A stretch of 64,000 nt of DNA from Dipetalonema caudispina (taxonomy: Eukaryota; Nematoda; Chromadorea; Rhabditida; Onchocercidae), in the NCBI GenBank assembly GCA_013365325.1, contig JABVXV010000260.1, positions 1 through 64,000 of the forward strand. The letters are read 5' to 3'. Below, piece after piece: positions 42,131-53,197 of this stretch. The notes beneath the pieces are model-generated. The model did not search any database. It was not told the DNA's origin and worked only from the letters and a program-made list of their open reading frames with translations. The position numbers were made by a program, and so were the translations under genes. Numbering within the stretch: the stretch's first letter is position 1; every line of letters begins with the position of its first letter.

Positions 42131-43135
42131 CTAGTAAAACTTCAATAAAATATGCATTCACATATAGTCATTTGCTTTCTGTAATTTCTATTTATTATTT
42201 TATTGTTTCAGCGATATTTTCAAATTGAAATTGACATGGAACAATTGAGATATAGTTTGCATCAAAAATGAAATGCAGATAATTTACGTAAAAGTTTAGT
42301 TTCCATTTCAATATTTGATAAATTTTAGACATGAAAGCTATAAACCGTTCCAAAAAAAAAAATTGTCAAATTCAAGTAATAATCTTATAGCTTTAACAAA
42401 ATTCATTCTACTAATTCGTTTAAATGATGGAAGGAAGGAAGGAAGGAGAGAACTTTAGCTTATGATTAATTTAAGCAATAAATTCTAGTTCAAATACCTT
42501 TCTCAAATATCGTTAAATCTATCGGTTCTTTTTTTTGCATCTTTTATCAGTTTCAATATTCTCTTCTATCATTTCTATTTCTTCCCTTCTTTCGTTGATT
42601 TGATGAAAATTGTTCAGAAATTTCAATCTAATTTTTCGTCGACAGTTCGTTGTTGTATATTTCTTTTTTTTTTTGATAATTATTGATTGATTGGCAATAA
42701 ATCCAATTCTTCTATTTCGCCGAAAAATCGTTTTCTAGTTTTTCTAGCATTGGTTGAGTATTTTTAATTAAGCTAATTGACTTCCCGGTTTATGGCATTA
42801 AATTTGTCGTGAAAGTTTTTCTTGTTGATTTGGATAGTTTGTTATTTCATAGACAAAAATTGTTTGTAGAGATTTACTTTGATAACAAAGAATTTAATAA
42901 CAGTAGACGTAACAGTACGATATGGTGGAGCTGTGGTCACTCAGAAGCGATGAAAGTGACCTCTTATCTCAGTGACTCTTCTTAGAAGAGATCCTTTGTT
43001 CTTGTTGAAGGAGAATCCTTATTTCCCAACTCCTCTTCCGAAATTCTCAACCTATATATATACAAATCTGGATGGGAGTGATCTACATGTGTTACAATTC
43101 TATTGGATACAGAGGTAGATATGTAAACAAGGTCA

Positions 43136-43252
43136 CGTTGATTTACGATTAATGACAATAGATACGCTGATTTACTATTAGTCACAATATGTTATAGTCG
43201 TAAACATCCTAAATAAATGGTGAGGATAAAGTAAATGTTACAGTCGTAAACA
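43136..43252. repeat. Short diverged repeats, possible element remnant
   Basis: Two imperfect 25-nt copies (43136-43160 and 43165-43189, period 29) are followed by two near-identical 16-nt copies beginning at 43191 and 43237 (GTTATAGTCG / GTTACAGTCG). This cluster lies in a patch less AT-rich than its surroundings. It could be a decayed mobile element; no coding remnant was seen. Confidence 0.4.
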
Positions 43253-43580
43253 AAGATGAGAATATTCTTAACTTAACGATATTCATTTAAAAACAATTTA
43301 TACGATGAATTAGTCCAATAAAGAGTAAAACCAAATCACTAAAATTATTTGAACACGAATTACCTTAATTTCTTATGATACCGTTATATCAATTATCTTC
43401 CCCTTTCTTTCTTTAAGCCTTTTATCGATTATATCTTTGCTGATCATCACTTCCTTTTTCCAAGCTGTCTATAAGTTGTATCCTCTACATACTGTTTTTA
43501 CTGCTTAACTGAAATGTAAAATTATATAAACCATGGAAGAGCTAGTAATAATACCTATGTAATGGTAGACTTAATTCCAT

Positions 43581-44342
43581 TTAGTTTCTTCCTGATCTTT
43601 TCATTTCACTAAATCGTTGCTCAATTTCTTCGTCAATCTTCTTGTATTTCGCCGTTAGTGACCGAGAAAAGTTAACCGATCGAGTGATGAATTTTCCTGC
43701 TTATCAATATCATGCATAATAATTGATCCAGAAGAGAAGATTTTATTTTCGTTTATTCAAGCCATTTAACAATAGCATTCTCTTTGCATTCCTTGTATAA
43801 CGAATAAGTGTAAATTGTATCAACAATAGAATACAAGCAATTTACTATTCTATATTTGCATACAGAGGACAACCGTGCCGACAACAGATTTTGCACAATG
43901 AAATTTCACCTAATTAATAGGAAAGCATTACTTCAAAATTTGTGCACATAATTTATTTATGTTACTGAACTACGTTAATTACGATCGCTTTATTCACTTA
44001 CTTTACCGGATAACTTACAAATTCTTAGTTTACTGGACAGCTGTATCACTTTTTTATTTTAATATGAAAGATCAAGTTACTCTAAAAAGTGATGAGTGAA
44101 ACAAGACGTAGTACGAATTAGTTAGACAATACATATTTGCAAGATATTCTACCGGAAGAAGGAAAAAGTCCAGCATTAAATCCATTGATAGCTAATAATC
44201 GTTTTGATATTTGAATAGATCACTCTCTTATCCATTTCGCTTTTCCATCGAAAAACTCATCCTGATCCTCCTCAGAACTCAACGAACCCTTTTCTTCTTC
44301 ATCACTACCATTCACCCTCTGCAATCCGGAAAACCGAAACAT
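43581..44342 (-). CDS. Tentative small gene with acidic N-terminus, unrecognised
   Basis: From ATG 44342 an open stretch to 44224 encodes MFRFSGLQRV followed by a Glu/Asp/Ser-rich segment and FDGKAKWIR, ending at donor GTGATC. A second stretch, 43699-43581, encodes a basic/acidic mix (AKYKKIDEEIEQRFSEMKR) ending in a stop. Two intermediate exons can be proposed: 44040-44002 (donor GTAAGT) and 43909-43864. These two join each other and the last exon in phase, but I found no exon linking them to the first in frame. I do not recognise the product. The first exon might instead belong to the RhoGEF, whose 5' end is missing. The start lies about 600 bp from the divergent MED7 start. Confidence 0.35.
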
Positions 44343-44944
44343 TTCGAAGGTAAATAATATTGGTTAAATTCACTACCGAGCTTCTCGAATCCAGACCTAT
44401 CGCAACTTTTGCCCGAACCACAAACTAATCTGTTTTGTTTGTTCCTCGGATCATTAATATCTTGAGCTATCTCGTTTGTTATCTGACTTTCTGCTTACTA
44501 ACATCTAGCAAATTATGTTGCTCCCTTTCATCTCTCACTTCTTGTACTATTTATCAATGTCGTAGTCATAATGTAAAGTTTTTGGCAAATTCGGCAAATC
44601 CGGTTCGATGCTTTCATTTTTCGGTAGTACCGTTTCCAGTATTTCTCTTTAAGGGTGTAAGTTTCATTCATGGGTAATCTTTGTAAGACTTACGAATTTT
44701 TTGGCAATTTCCTTTCCGGTAGATCCCCATAGCTGGATTAAATTGAGATGTGACTAAAGAGATGGAAGAAATTCTGAATTATTAATAATCTTCTTTTACT
44801 AATTTGTACACTGATGTAATTATTCACGGGTTCATTCATAACATTTCAACTTTATACAACAAATTTTGATTTAGATATTTTTTTGCTGGCTATTAATTGG
44901 TTGGGAATTGAATGTGCAAATTTTGGTAAAGCTAACGAGGGCAT

Positions 44945-47093
44945 ATGGCAGCTCATCCGATTGGTGTAAGTCCGTTTCCTCAACCACCGGAATATGCTCG
45001 TCAGTATACAGATGCTAATGTCGCGAAGAAAAATGTATTACCACCACCAGTTATACCATCCGAATTTACGGTTTTTGGCGAAGAATACAATTTCGAAGAG
45101 GTTTTTGATATGGCGTTTACACATTTCATTTTTTTATTTTTTTACCGGACTTGGAATATTGCACTTGTTTTGTATAAGAAATAGCACTGAAATGATCTGA
45201 TTAGTTTATAAAATGTCACTTTCTTTTTTCTGTTCCCCTTATCTATCATAATTAATTACTTTAATTTTTCCACAGGAGTTGAGAATACCTCCCCTTTAAT
45301 TATCTGTTATTACTCCAGTTTTGACCACTTATTATTACTAGTGAAATTGTCTGTGGAATTTCTGCATTTTGGACTCCGGTTTTCATCAAAAATTTTTGAA
45401 ATCCTCTTGGAAATGAAAGCTGAGTTAGATCTGAATTCTTTTTTTTGAAGTTTGACAAAATTAGCTTTTTATATATTACCATATATAATATTGCAGGAAA
45501 TGATCCGCTCATTACAATCTCAGAAAATGCAGCAGTTGTTTTCGAGTAATGGAGACTGGAGAAGTGAGTTGAAGAAGTTGAACAGGAGTACGGTTGCTGC
45601 GTTCCTTGATCTTCTAGATATCCTTATACGGTAAGCTGTTGGTTTCTTGTTTTGGCTAGGAATCCGGTTATCCGACTACATTTTCTTTCCTTTGATTCAG
45701 TTTTGAAGGTTTGATTGTTGTCAATCACCCAAGTGACGATAATCTGACTCCTCAAATTTTATGCAGAACCACAAATACAAATAAAGCAGATCAAATGTAT
45801 AAGAACAAAGGAAAAGCCGAAAAAGCAGCTGTCTCCCATCAGTTTTTTGCGAAGATATGATTCTATGTCCTTCAGACATTAGCGATATAATATTTTGTCT
45901 GAATAGAGAAAGGAAGAAGTATTCTGTAGGAGGACTGTTGTAACCAGTTTTATTAGAACAGGAAGGGAAAAGGTCAAATTTCGTTAAAAAAAATGAAGAG
46001 AAGGATCGAATAGAACGTATTTGATAGGTAGAGAAATCTTTCACGTAATTTCATTTGCTCTATACGATGAAATTCGCTGCTGTCGAAATACCAAGACAGA
46101 AAAAAAAAAAATGATAATGATTGTGTATTGTTATTGCTGAGTTGATTTTGTTATCATCTTTTTAGCTTCCCAGTATTCATTGTGTTTGGACCGATCATCA
46201 GAAATACATACAAATAGATATTCGAGATGAAAAGTTCTCAAATAGTATGCAATAACGTGAATCTGAGAAGGATGACATATAGTTGTTTGTGTTTGCCTTA
46301 ACTTTATCTATGATATTTAAGGTGTCCAAATCATCCCGAGCGTCTGGAGAAAATTAATAATCTACGCCTTCTTTTCATCAATATGCATCACCTGATAAAT
46401 GAATATCGGCCGGTACAGGCACGAGATGCGTTGCAATCGATGATGAAATTATTAATCAAAACCATTGAGGTAAATTTTTTCTATACGACCGCAGTTTCGT
46501 ATGTGTTATTTCGGAAGTCATTTCCGAAAAATGGCTTGTAATTAGTAAATTGTATTTGGTGATATATCGCAAAATTTTTAGGAAGTTACGAGTCGCTTTC
46601 GCACTTACCTAGCTATGGGTCATGAGGCATTAAATCAGGTTATCGATGAGGTACCTCCGGTACTTTCAGCTTCTCCGATGCTTAATGTTGAGGTATTATT
46701 TTTCATTTGTTTTTCTCATTTTAATTTTAATGGTTTGCTAATAAATAATGGCTTGTGTTCTTAGAAATCTGATTACAATGAATGATCGGTTTTTCAGAGC
46801 TTCATTTTTTTTTTCGTTTCCGAAATTTTATTCTGGATTTGAAGGTTTTGCTTGATTTTTGACATTTCCAGGATATGGATGTTGGTGAGTCGGTGGAGCA
46901 GCGAGTTAGAACAGTTGAAAGTGCAATTAGTAAACGGAGGAGTAGCTATGATGAAGCCCGAAAGACAACCATATCTAGGCGAGAAGCTTGGAGAAGAGAT
47001 GTAATGCTTTGTGAATTGCTAGACAATATGGGTGATGCAGATCTAGAAAGGAGGCTATCGCCTTCCACAAGTAGAGTTCAAATGGAATACTGA
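44945..47093 (+). CDS. MED7: Mediator complex subunit 7 (MED7)
   Basis: Subunit of the Mediator middle module that links transcription factors to RNA polymerase II; C. elegans let-49/mdt-7. Exons 44945-45100, 45497-45630, 46322-46469, 46582-46692, 46872-47093 join in phase to 256 aa (human about 233). The protein starts [20 protein letters not shown], has the proline-rich head with EYNFEE, then the conserved core [38 protein letters not shown], which is diagnostic of MED7. A charged C-terminal tail follows that is longer than in vertebrates. It is the first gene of a plus-strand series of four. The start codon matches the family's N-terminus, although no clear trans-splice acceptor precedes it. 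Confidence 0.95.
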
Positions 47094-48148
47094 TATATGC
47101 AAACCTTCACATATTTAACAATATGGAATTGGTTTTGAAGAACTATGTCGCATTTACTACCCATTTATTATGAATGTTATTGGAACGATAAGAATAGATA
47201 TAATGAAACTATCAAGCTAAATGGCTTGTTTGCTATGCATTTGTTACAATTGTGAAAAGACCATGCTAGATGTTTATTGCACAAAACTTACAAACTGTAT
47301 AAATTATTTTCCATCATATATGATGAGAGGAAATGTTGAAGCATAATTTCTTGTAAAAAGTATTTATTTCATTATATATCTTCATGTTTTATGAATTTGA
47401 ATGGGGCATAATTTTCGGTGCTTCATGTTTGTGAATGATTGGTGATAAAGTCATTCAAAATGACATAATGCTTACATTACTTGATCGAGGCTGAATTGAA
47501 GTAGTACGTGGAAATATTTGTTGTTGCCGTTGGAGCAAAGTTTTCTTGTAACGAAAATCAAGTGAAAAATTGAGTGGTGTACTCAGCAATATAGGAGAAG
47601 TGTGTACTCATATGTGTATCGGAAATGATTCGAATGATATTGGTTCTAAACATTGTGAATCACAAATTGGAAGAAGTGCAAAATATTGTTTAACAAATTA
47701 AGATAATGCTATATTCAAGAAAATTGAAGCTATCTCAGAAATGGAACTATATGTATTTACCATTGTAACCAAATAGTTTTATCATTTACAGAGTTTAATA
47801 TGAAGCTATTTTTTTTGAAGAAACCGACTATGTAGTTGGTTGTACTATCACGGCGAAAAAAGTTATATGGATCAGTCCCAGACGTATAAAAGAAGAGAGT
47901 TCTACAAAGAATGTATGGATTACTTGTTACAGCATTTCCTTAGCAAATATCTGAGTACCATGAACATATCGGATTTTTTGAATTTTTTTAAAAATATTTG
48001 TTAAAATTTCATACTGGCAAGAAATATGAAAGATTTGACAGTCCTAGCTATCGGTTATCATTATTTATAACTGTATCATGTTTATTAGCTTTTTCTCTAG
48101 ATTCATCTTGTATAATATGTTAATTTTACGAAATTTTTTAATTTTAGG
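47094..48148. other. Spacer between MED7 and the zinc-finger gene
   Basis: About 1 kb with no coding evidence. It should contain the MED7 3'UTR and, unless the genes are co-transcribed, the promoter of the next gene. Confidence 0.6.
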
Positions 48149-50564
48149 ATGCCTGAATCGAGTAGACAATGTGAATCTGTTCACATTCCAGTTCGCAATT
48201 CTCGTCATCCATTGCTATGCGCTGAATGTCATAAACGATTTCAAACAATACAAGAATTATATTTACATTCGGAAGTATGCATCATTGAATCATTTGAAAA
48301 TGAAGCTATCAGTGTATTTTCGAGTATGCCATCTCTTACAGAACCAAGTACTGCTTTTACCGCTGCTACACATGCTGGAATTACGGCTAAAGTATGTTTG
48401 TTCTCTAAGGTTTCAAAGTGAAAATGTAAAGATTTTCAGGAATAAGAGAAGAAACTAAGCATAGATAGGCTTAATTTAATATGAACTGTGGAAATATTAA
48501 TCCAAGGTTGACGGTACTGATGTTTTGTGCTTAAGTAATTTTTGGAGACATATTTTAAGGGATAAATTGCTTTATTGTTTACAGAATAAGATGTCAATAG
48601 ACAGATAAGAGTTCTTTAAGCTAAATTCTTGAATATTTTATGAGAAATTTGTTAGCTATTTTCATATATAGCTACTTTTAAATTAATTTTTTTTTTTTTT
48701 TTTTTGTTCACAGGGAGATGATCCTCCAATTTTGGTACCCGAAACAAGTACTTCAGCAAGCTCTTCAGTGTCAACAAATCCTCCACTTTCCTCAAAATGT
48801 AAAACAGAATGTTCAAGAAGTAAAAAAACAGAAATAGTGACAGTAACGGGAGCGTCAAAAACAACACCCATTTCATTTATTTCTTCGTCGGAATCAGAAC
48901 AACGGTGTTGGTCATCTTCTGAAAGGTTTGCATACATAATTGTTGCAGAAAGGTCTCATGGGGTAGTCACTTTGTTTGAATAAAAAAAAAAAAAAAACCA
49001 AGTATTTCAGGCCACAGAAAATACCTTTTGAGTTAGAAAATGCTCAAATATTACAAAGTCCTGGTGGACTCAAGATTTATGTATCTATTGAAAGGCAATT
49101 TGGGCGAGGAAGTGATGGAACTATTAATGGGAATGATAGCCGTGATCATGGTTCTCATGGTTTCATGCTTTTTAAAATTCCATAAAATACAAAAAAGCTT
49201 CCTGCATAATTTAACTTTGAATAGTCTGTACTAAATCCTTTTCTTGTTTCTTCTTTTTTATTCGTTTTAAGAATGATTAGGATATTTTCAAGTTGATTGG
49301 CATAATGCAAAGATTAGTGATTTCGAGGTGATAAGTTGCTGAAACTGAATTTTAATTTAGGTACGCACAATTTTAATGCAACCAATTCCAAAAGAAAAGT
49401 AATTGGAGCATTAGCAAATGCTAATGATGATGATACGTATCGGCCGAAAATGGAATGTCCTACATGTGGTCTGGTACTTTATAGGCATAATTTTGGTACC
49501 CATTATCGAATACATACTGGTGAATTGCCTTTTATTTGTACATATTGTCAAAAGCGATTCCGAACAACATCTGCATTGAAAGTTCATATCAGGTAAGAAT
49601 ATCTTCAAGCATCCCTTAAATGTGAGAAAATTGCAGAGATTTTTCTGTAAAACCGTTATTTTTACCTTTCGTTAGGCTGCAAATTTATCTAGTTTTGGTT
49701 TTATTTTCAGAGCGCATACCGGTGAAAAGCCTTATTCATGCCCAAAATGTTCCTACTGTTGCATTACTAAACGTAACCTTGATCGTCATGTCATTAACAA
49801 TCATGTCAGAGAAGGAGAAAGGCGAGGTACGCACTTCGGGGAGAAAAAAATTCGTCTTTTCAACTTATGATGGAAATAGGGAAAATATCATTTGATAATT
49901 CTTTGGCTTTACCAGAACTTTACCTACTATCTACTATGAATGATGTAAGAGCAAAAAATCAAACCTAATGCGGAAAATAAAGTGGGGGATATTTTTGTCC
50001 TTGTCGAGTTGTATAGTCTGAATAAGGTTACGAGATTAATGAGGATTAATAAAGTAATTTCCCTTGAAATATCCATTAAGGACCACGAGAACGAAGATCA
50101 CGATACAGGAGAGATGAGTATAGCGTTATCATCGATGATATTGAAATGGATACCGTTGAGGAGGCTGAAAAAATGGACCATCGTTACGTTATGTCTCCGA
50201 CAGAGATAGAAAATAGGGATGTGGTAAGTTCCTATTTTCGAAGACTTTGGACATATGAACCTTCATCGCTTTAGTAAAATGAATGAAATAATTATAAGGT
50301 TAATTTTTATCAGCACTCATGAAGAATGGAGGGAAATATGTCTCTAAAATAGTTTTTTAAAAGCAAGAAAGTTGTCTTTTGGAAACTGATAATGTTTATT
50401 TGAAAAAAATTAGTGGTCCGGGGGGAATTAGATTAGTGTTATTTGTGATCGTTGTTTTATCAATATTGTTGCAGGTGAAAAAGAAAACAAATGATGAAAT
50501 GGAAGGCAGCGATGATAATAGACAATCGATTGACATGCCCGTTCTTCCTTTGCTAACCTTATAG
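48149..50564 (+). CDS. C2H2 zinc-finger protein (three clear fingers)
   Basis: Probable nuclear DNA-binding protein of unknown target. Exons 48149-48391, 48714-48925, 49011-49159, 49361-49592, 49711-49826, 50081-50223, 50475-50564 join in phase to 394 aa. An N-terminal finger-like motif (LLCAECHKRFQ.., about residues 24-46) is C2HC rather than C2H2. After a Ser/Thr-rich linker come three adjacent fingers, beginning MECPTC, PFICTYC and, with the classical TGEKPY linker, PYSCPKC. The tail is Arg-rich then acidic (YSVIIDDIEMDTVEEAEK). The ATG lies one base after a TTTTAG acceptor, so that site is either a trans-splice acceptor or the end of an upstream non-coding intron. I cannot assign it to a named worm gene. 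Confidence 0.85.
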
Positions 50565-50944
50565 ATATATAAATCCTGCTCAGTCAAGAGTTTATACAGT
50601 TTATGCTCATCTTTAGTTATACGTTTGTTTATACCAATAAAATATATTCATAAAGTCCAACTTAATTTTTCTTAAGAAGTTGGAACCTAACGATAATTCA
50701 CAGGTTTGTATCAGAACTTGTGGTGCCGTATATTTTGATATTACCGATTAATTCGAATTTCTTTATCCCGCATTATTGAATATGTCGAATTCAATGCAGA
50801 CATTATCTTTTGTTTTTGTATGAATATATATATATATATATATATATGTGGAAACTGCTCATTCAATAGATTTTAATTTTGGCCTCCTATAAATTTCTGT
50901 TTCGAATGATTTAGAGGAGCTTTTTTGTTTGAGGGTCATTTTGC
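50565..50944. other. Short spacer with poly(A) signal
   Basis: 380 bases separate the zinc-finger stop from the SWS1 start. It holds AATAAA at 50636-50641 and a TA repeat at about 50826-50846. Upstream of the next ATG (50945) TTTGAG is the only acceptor-like site. The short spacing is compatible with, but does not prove, an operon. Confidence 0.6.
50636..50641 (+). terminator. Poly(A) signal of the zinc-finger gene
   Basis: AATAAA 72 bases after the stop codon of the zinc-finger gene, a normal distance for a worm 3'UTR. Confidence 0.6.
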
Positions 50945-52314
50945 ATGAGCGATTTGAATAGGTTAAACAATGAAAGGGATCGATTGTTGCAAGCATCACG
51001 AATTCGGCTAATAATGCGTGAACTGTCATCATGTATTGCGAAGGAAGCCCTAGAATATCGCAATGATCCTTCAAACTCAAAGTCTCTGTTGGATGTTTTA
51101 GAACCGTGAGTTGGATTTTTGTTCCATTTATATACTTGAATCAAGTAAGCCATAAACAAAATGACTTTTCGACAAATTATTTACGTGGTAATAGGAACAA
51201 GAAACTTACTTATTTGTATTCAGTAAATTTAAATAAGCAGCCGAGATTCAAAAGGAGGCAGTTATATATTTCTAGTAGGCATTAACATATAGCTGTTTGA
51301 TCTTCGAAATGTTTTTTTTTTTTTCTTTTGAAGGATTTGCCGATGTTTCGGAGGTATTGTATTAGAAGCGGTATCTCTAGCAGACAACGGCAATGTTTAC
51401 TTACTCAAAGATCCCATTCATGGTCGAAGTATATATGAAGTAAGTTAGGAAAATGAAGAGAAAATGAAAATTTACTTAATTTAGCCGTTTAATACTAGAA
51501 GTTGAAGTTACAAATTTATATTTAGCCAAGCAAAAATGTGCTTGGATAAAGCTGGGGAAAAAGCGAGAAGGAACATAAAGTTGTTATGCCCGAGAAAAAT
51601 CATGTAAGTCATACCGTAACCATAATTTTGACAAATTATAATATCTTATTTTATTTAGGTATCTGGAACACATTCCCAATGTACATATACCTGTCTTCCA
51701 ATGATCAATTATTGCCAGTGTTCATATTTCCTCCAGGGAGGTATGTTAATTTCCAAATGCATATATATTCATCAAAATAACTGCGTATTTTGTTTAGGGT
51801 CGTTTATGGTATTCTACTTTTTTGAAGATAAACAACGGGCCAAAAGAAGTTGGTGAATTTTGCGAATAAATGCAAATTAGGCATCCTATTACATAGACTA
51901 CACTTACTGTAATTAGCAGATTTATTACTCTTGCCGGGTAGATTTTATTTTATCACTATTTAGTATATAGGAAAAGTCGTAGGACTGTGATGGAAGATAT
52001 TTATTTTGGTAATGCTTCGTTTATAGGTAGTTTCAGTGCATTACCATTAAGTGTGAATTCGTTCAAGTTTCAGTAAATTTAGTTGCACCTAATAAAAGTG
52101 CAATTAATTCTATTTGAAATGGAGTAATGCTTTAAAGGGTTCAGTGATCTCTAAAAAATTGTTTATGATGGGTCAACTTTTTTTGCAGTAGCGTAAATGA
52201 GTGACCAATAGGTATGACGGATTTTACTGTTTGAGATACTATTGTTACAAATTAATAATTTCCATCTTTTAATGGATATTTTTTTCAGTTATCAAGCAGC
52301 AGCGATCGTTTACG
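50945..52314 (+). CDS. ZSWIM7: SWS1/ZSWIM7 SWIM-domain recombination factor, C-terminus not found
   Basis: SWS1 is the SWIM-domain partner of RAD51 paralogues in the Shu complex, which promotes RAD51 filament formation in homologous recombination. Exons 50945-51105, 51334-51439, 51659-51740, 52289-52314 join in phase to 125 aa. After a helical N-terminus come HGRSIYEVSGTHSQCTYTCL and NYCQC, matching human ZSWIM7 (GRRVYQVLGS..TYTCLASCHYCSC). The CxC is the first half of the SWIM zinc motif. The last exon encodes VIKQQRSFT, aligned to the stretch just before the CxH half. I could not find an exon with the expected C-x-H in the 880 bases before TOP3. If the final donor is not used, the frame stops at 52336-52338. 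Human ZSWIM7 is about 140 aa. Confidence 0.78.
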
Positions 52315-53197
52315 GTAAGTCCTTTAAATTACTTTTAAGCTTATCAATTTATTTTACGAGAATTTATTTGGACTGAATGATTTGTTATCATGTAAATAAA
52401 AGTAAAAATGAAACTAGCAGGATTGCATTGTTGAAGTTATATTTTGAACAAAATTATTTGTATTCCATTTTATTGTTTCAAGTGGTAATTTTGCTATATG
52501 CTAGTTACTTTTGTATCTATAATTTATTATGTTAAGTGTGAAAGTTCATAATTGGTTCCATTAAATAATCATTCTCTCATGTACTTCAGTTTTTTTGATA
52601 CTTGAACAGTTGCTTTCAATAAATAAAAAATTCTGTCATATTACTGGTTATGTTTATTGTAGTTCTTTTTCTCGGTTTTTTATTAATTTCCTATTTTTCT
52701 TTTTATTTTTCATCTTCATTAATGGAGAGATATAATTGTTTGTGTTTTTGTTTTCAAAAAATGGAAATTATCTTGTTTCGAACATGTACAAACCAATATG
52801 TTAATTCAATTATCAGTAACTAATCATCGGGATGAATTTTGGTAAACGCGGAACGGTTTGAATTTTGACATCATGAACTGTTTTTGAAAAAAGCTAATGT
52901 TCCTCCATATTAACCATGCAATCATACCTGTATTGCACAAAATGACTGAATGGTAAGCATACTGGTAAAATATAGAATATTTTGTGAAAGATAAGAACAT
53001 CTCCCGGGAACATTGATAAACACATGAGAATTTTAAGACATTATACATTGAAGTATCTTGAAGATTTTTTTAGACAACTTCAGTGATATTTGTCAAATTT
53101 CGGATATCGTTGCGAAACTTTGTTTGGATATAGTAATACCATAGATTTTGTATGGATTTTTATTTTCATGATTTCAGATTGAATATACCCTATACCT
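52315..53197. other. Spacer between SWS1 and TOP3
   Basis: AT-rich sequence that should contain the end of SWS1. No open frame has a CxH continuing the SWIM motif, and the minus-strand frames are shadows. Its right end carries the trans-splice acceptor of TOP3. Confidence 0.55.
53172..53177 (+). promoter_or_regulatory. Trans-splice acceptor upstream of TOP3
   Basis: TTTCAG ends at 53177, 20 nt before the TOP3 ATG at 53198, and no TOP3 exon lies upstream. This is the expected place for spliced-leader addition and supports the start. Confidence 0.6.

Larger units (their letters stand above)
38961..43580. other. Non-coding region upstream of the RhoGEF
   Basis: Very AT-rich, with long A and T runs, an A31-T22 palindrome (40133-40185), CT repeat at 39941-39970, an exact 80-bp tandem duplication (41971-42130) and a less AT-rich, repeat-bearing patch at 42900-43260. 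I found no convincing exon, but the RhoGEF promoter and first exons are expected somewhere here. Confidence 0.55.

Noticed and set aside
42982..43185. Minus-strand 67-codon frame upstream of the RhoGEF
   Set aside because: Tested as a possible 5' exon. It spans diverged short repeats, and no acceptor or donor joins it in phase to known exons.
44435..44677. Plus-strand 80-codon Cys/Ser/Leu-rich frame upstream of MED7
   Set aside because: It resembles a secreted peptide superficially but has no donor or partner exon and lies in the presumed divergent promoter region.
45261..45496. Possible extra MED7 exon after CCACAG at 45275
   Set aside because: In the required phase it hits a stop quickly, and direct joining of 45100 to 45497 gives an ungapped match to MED7.
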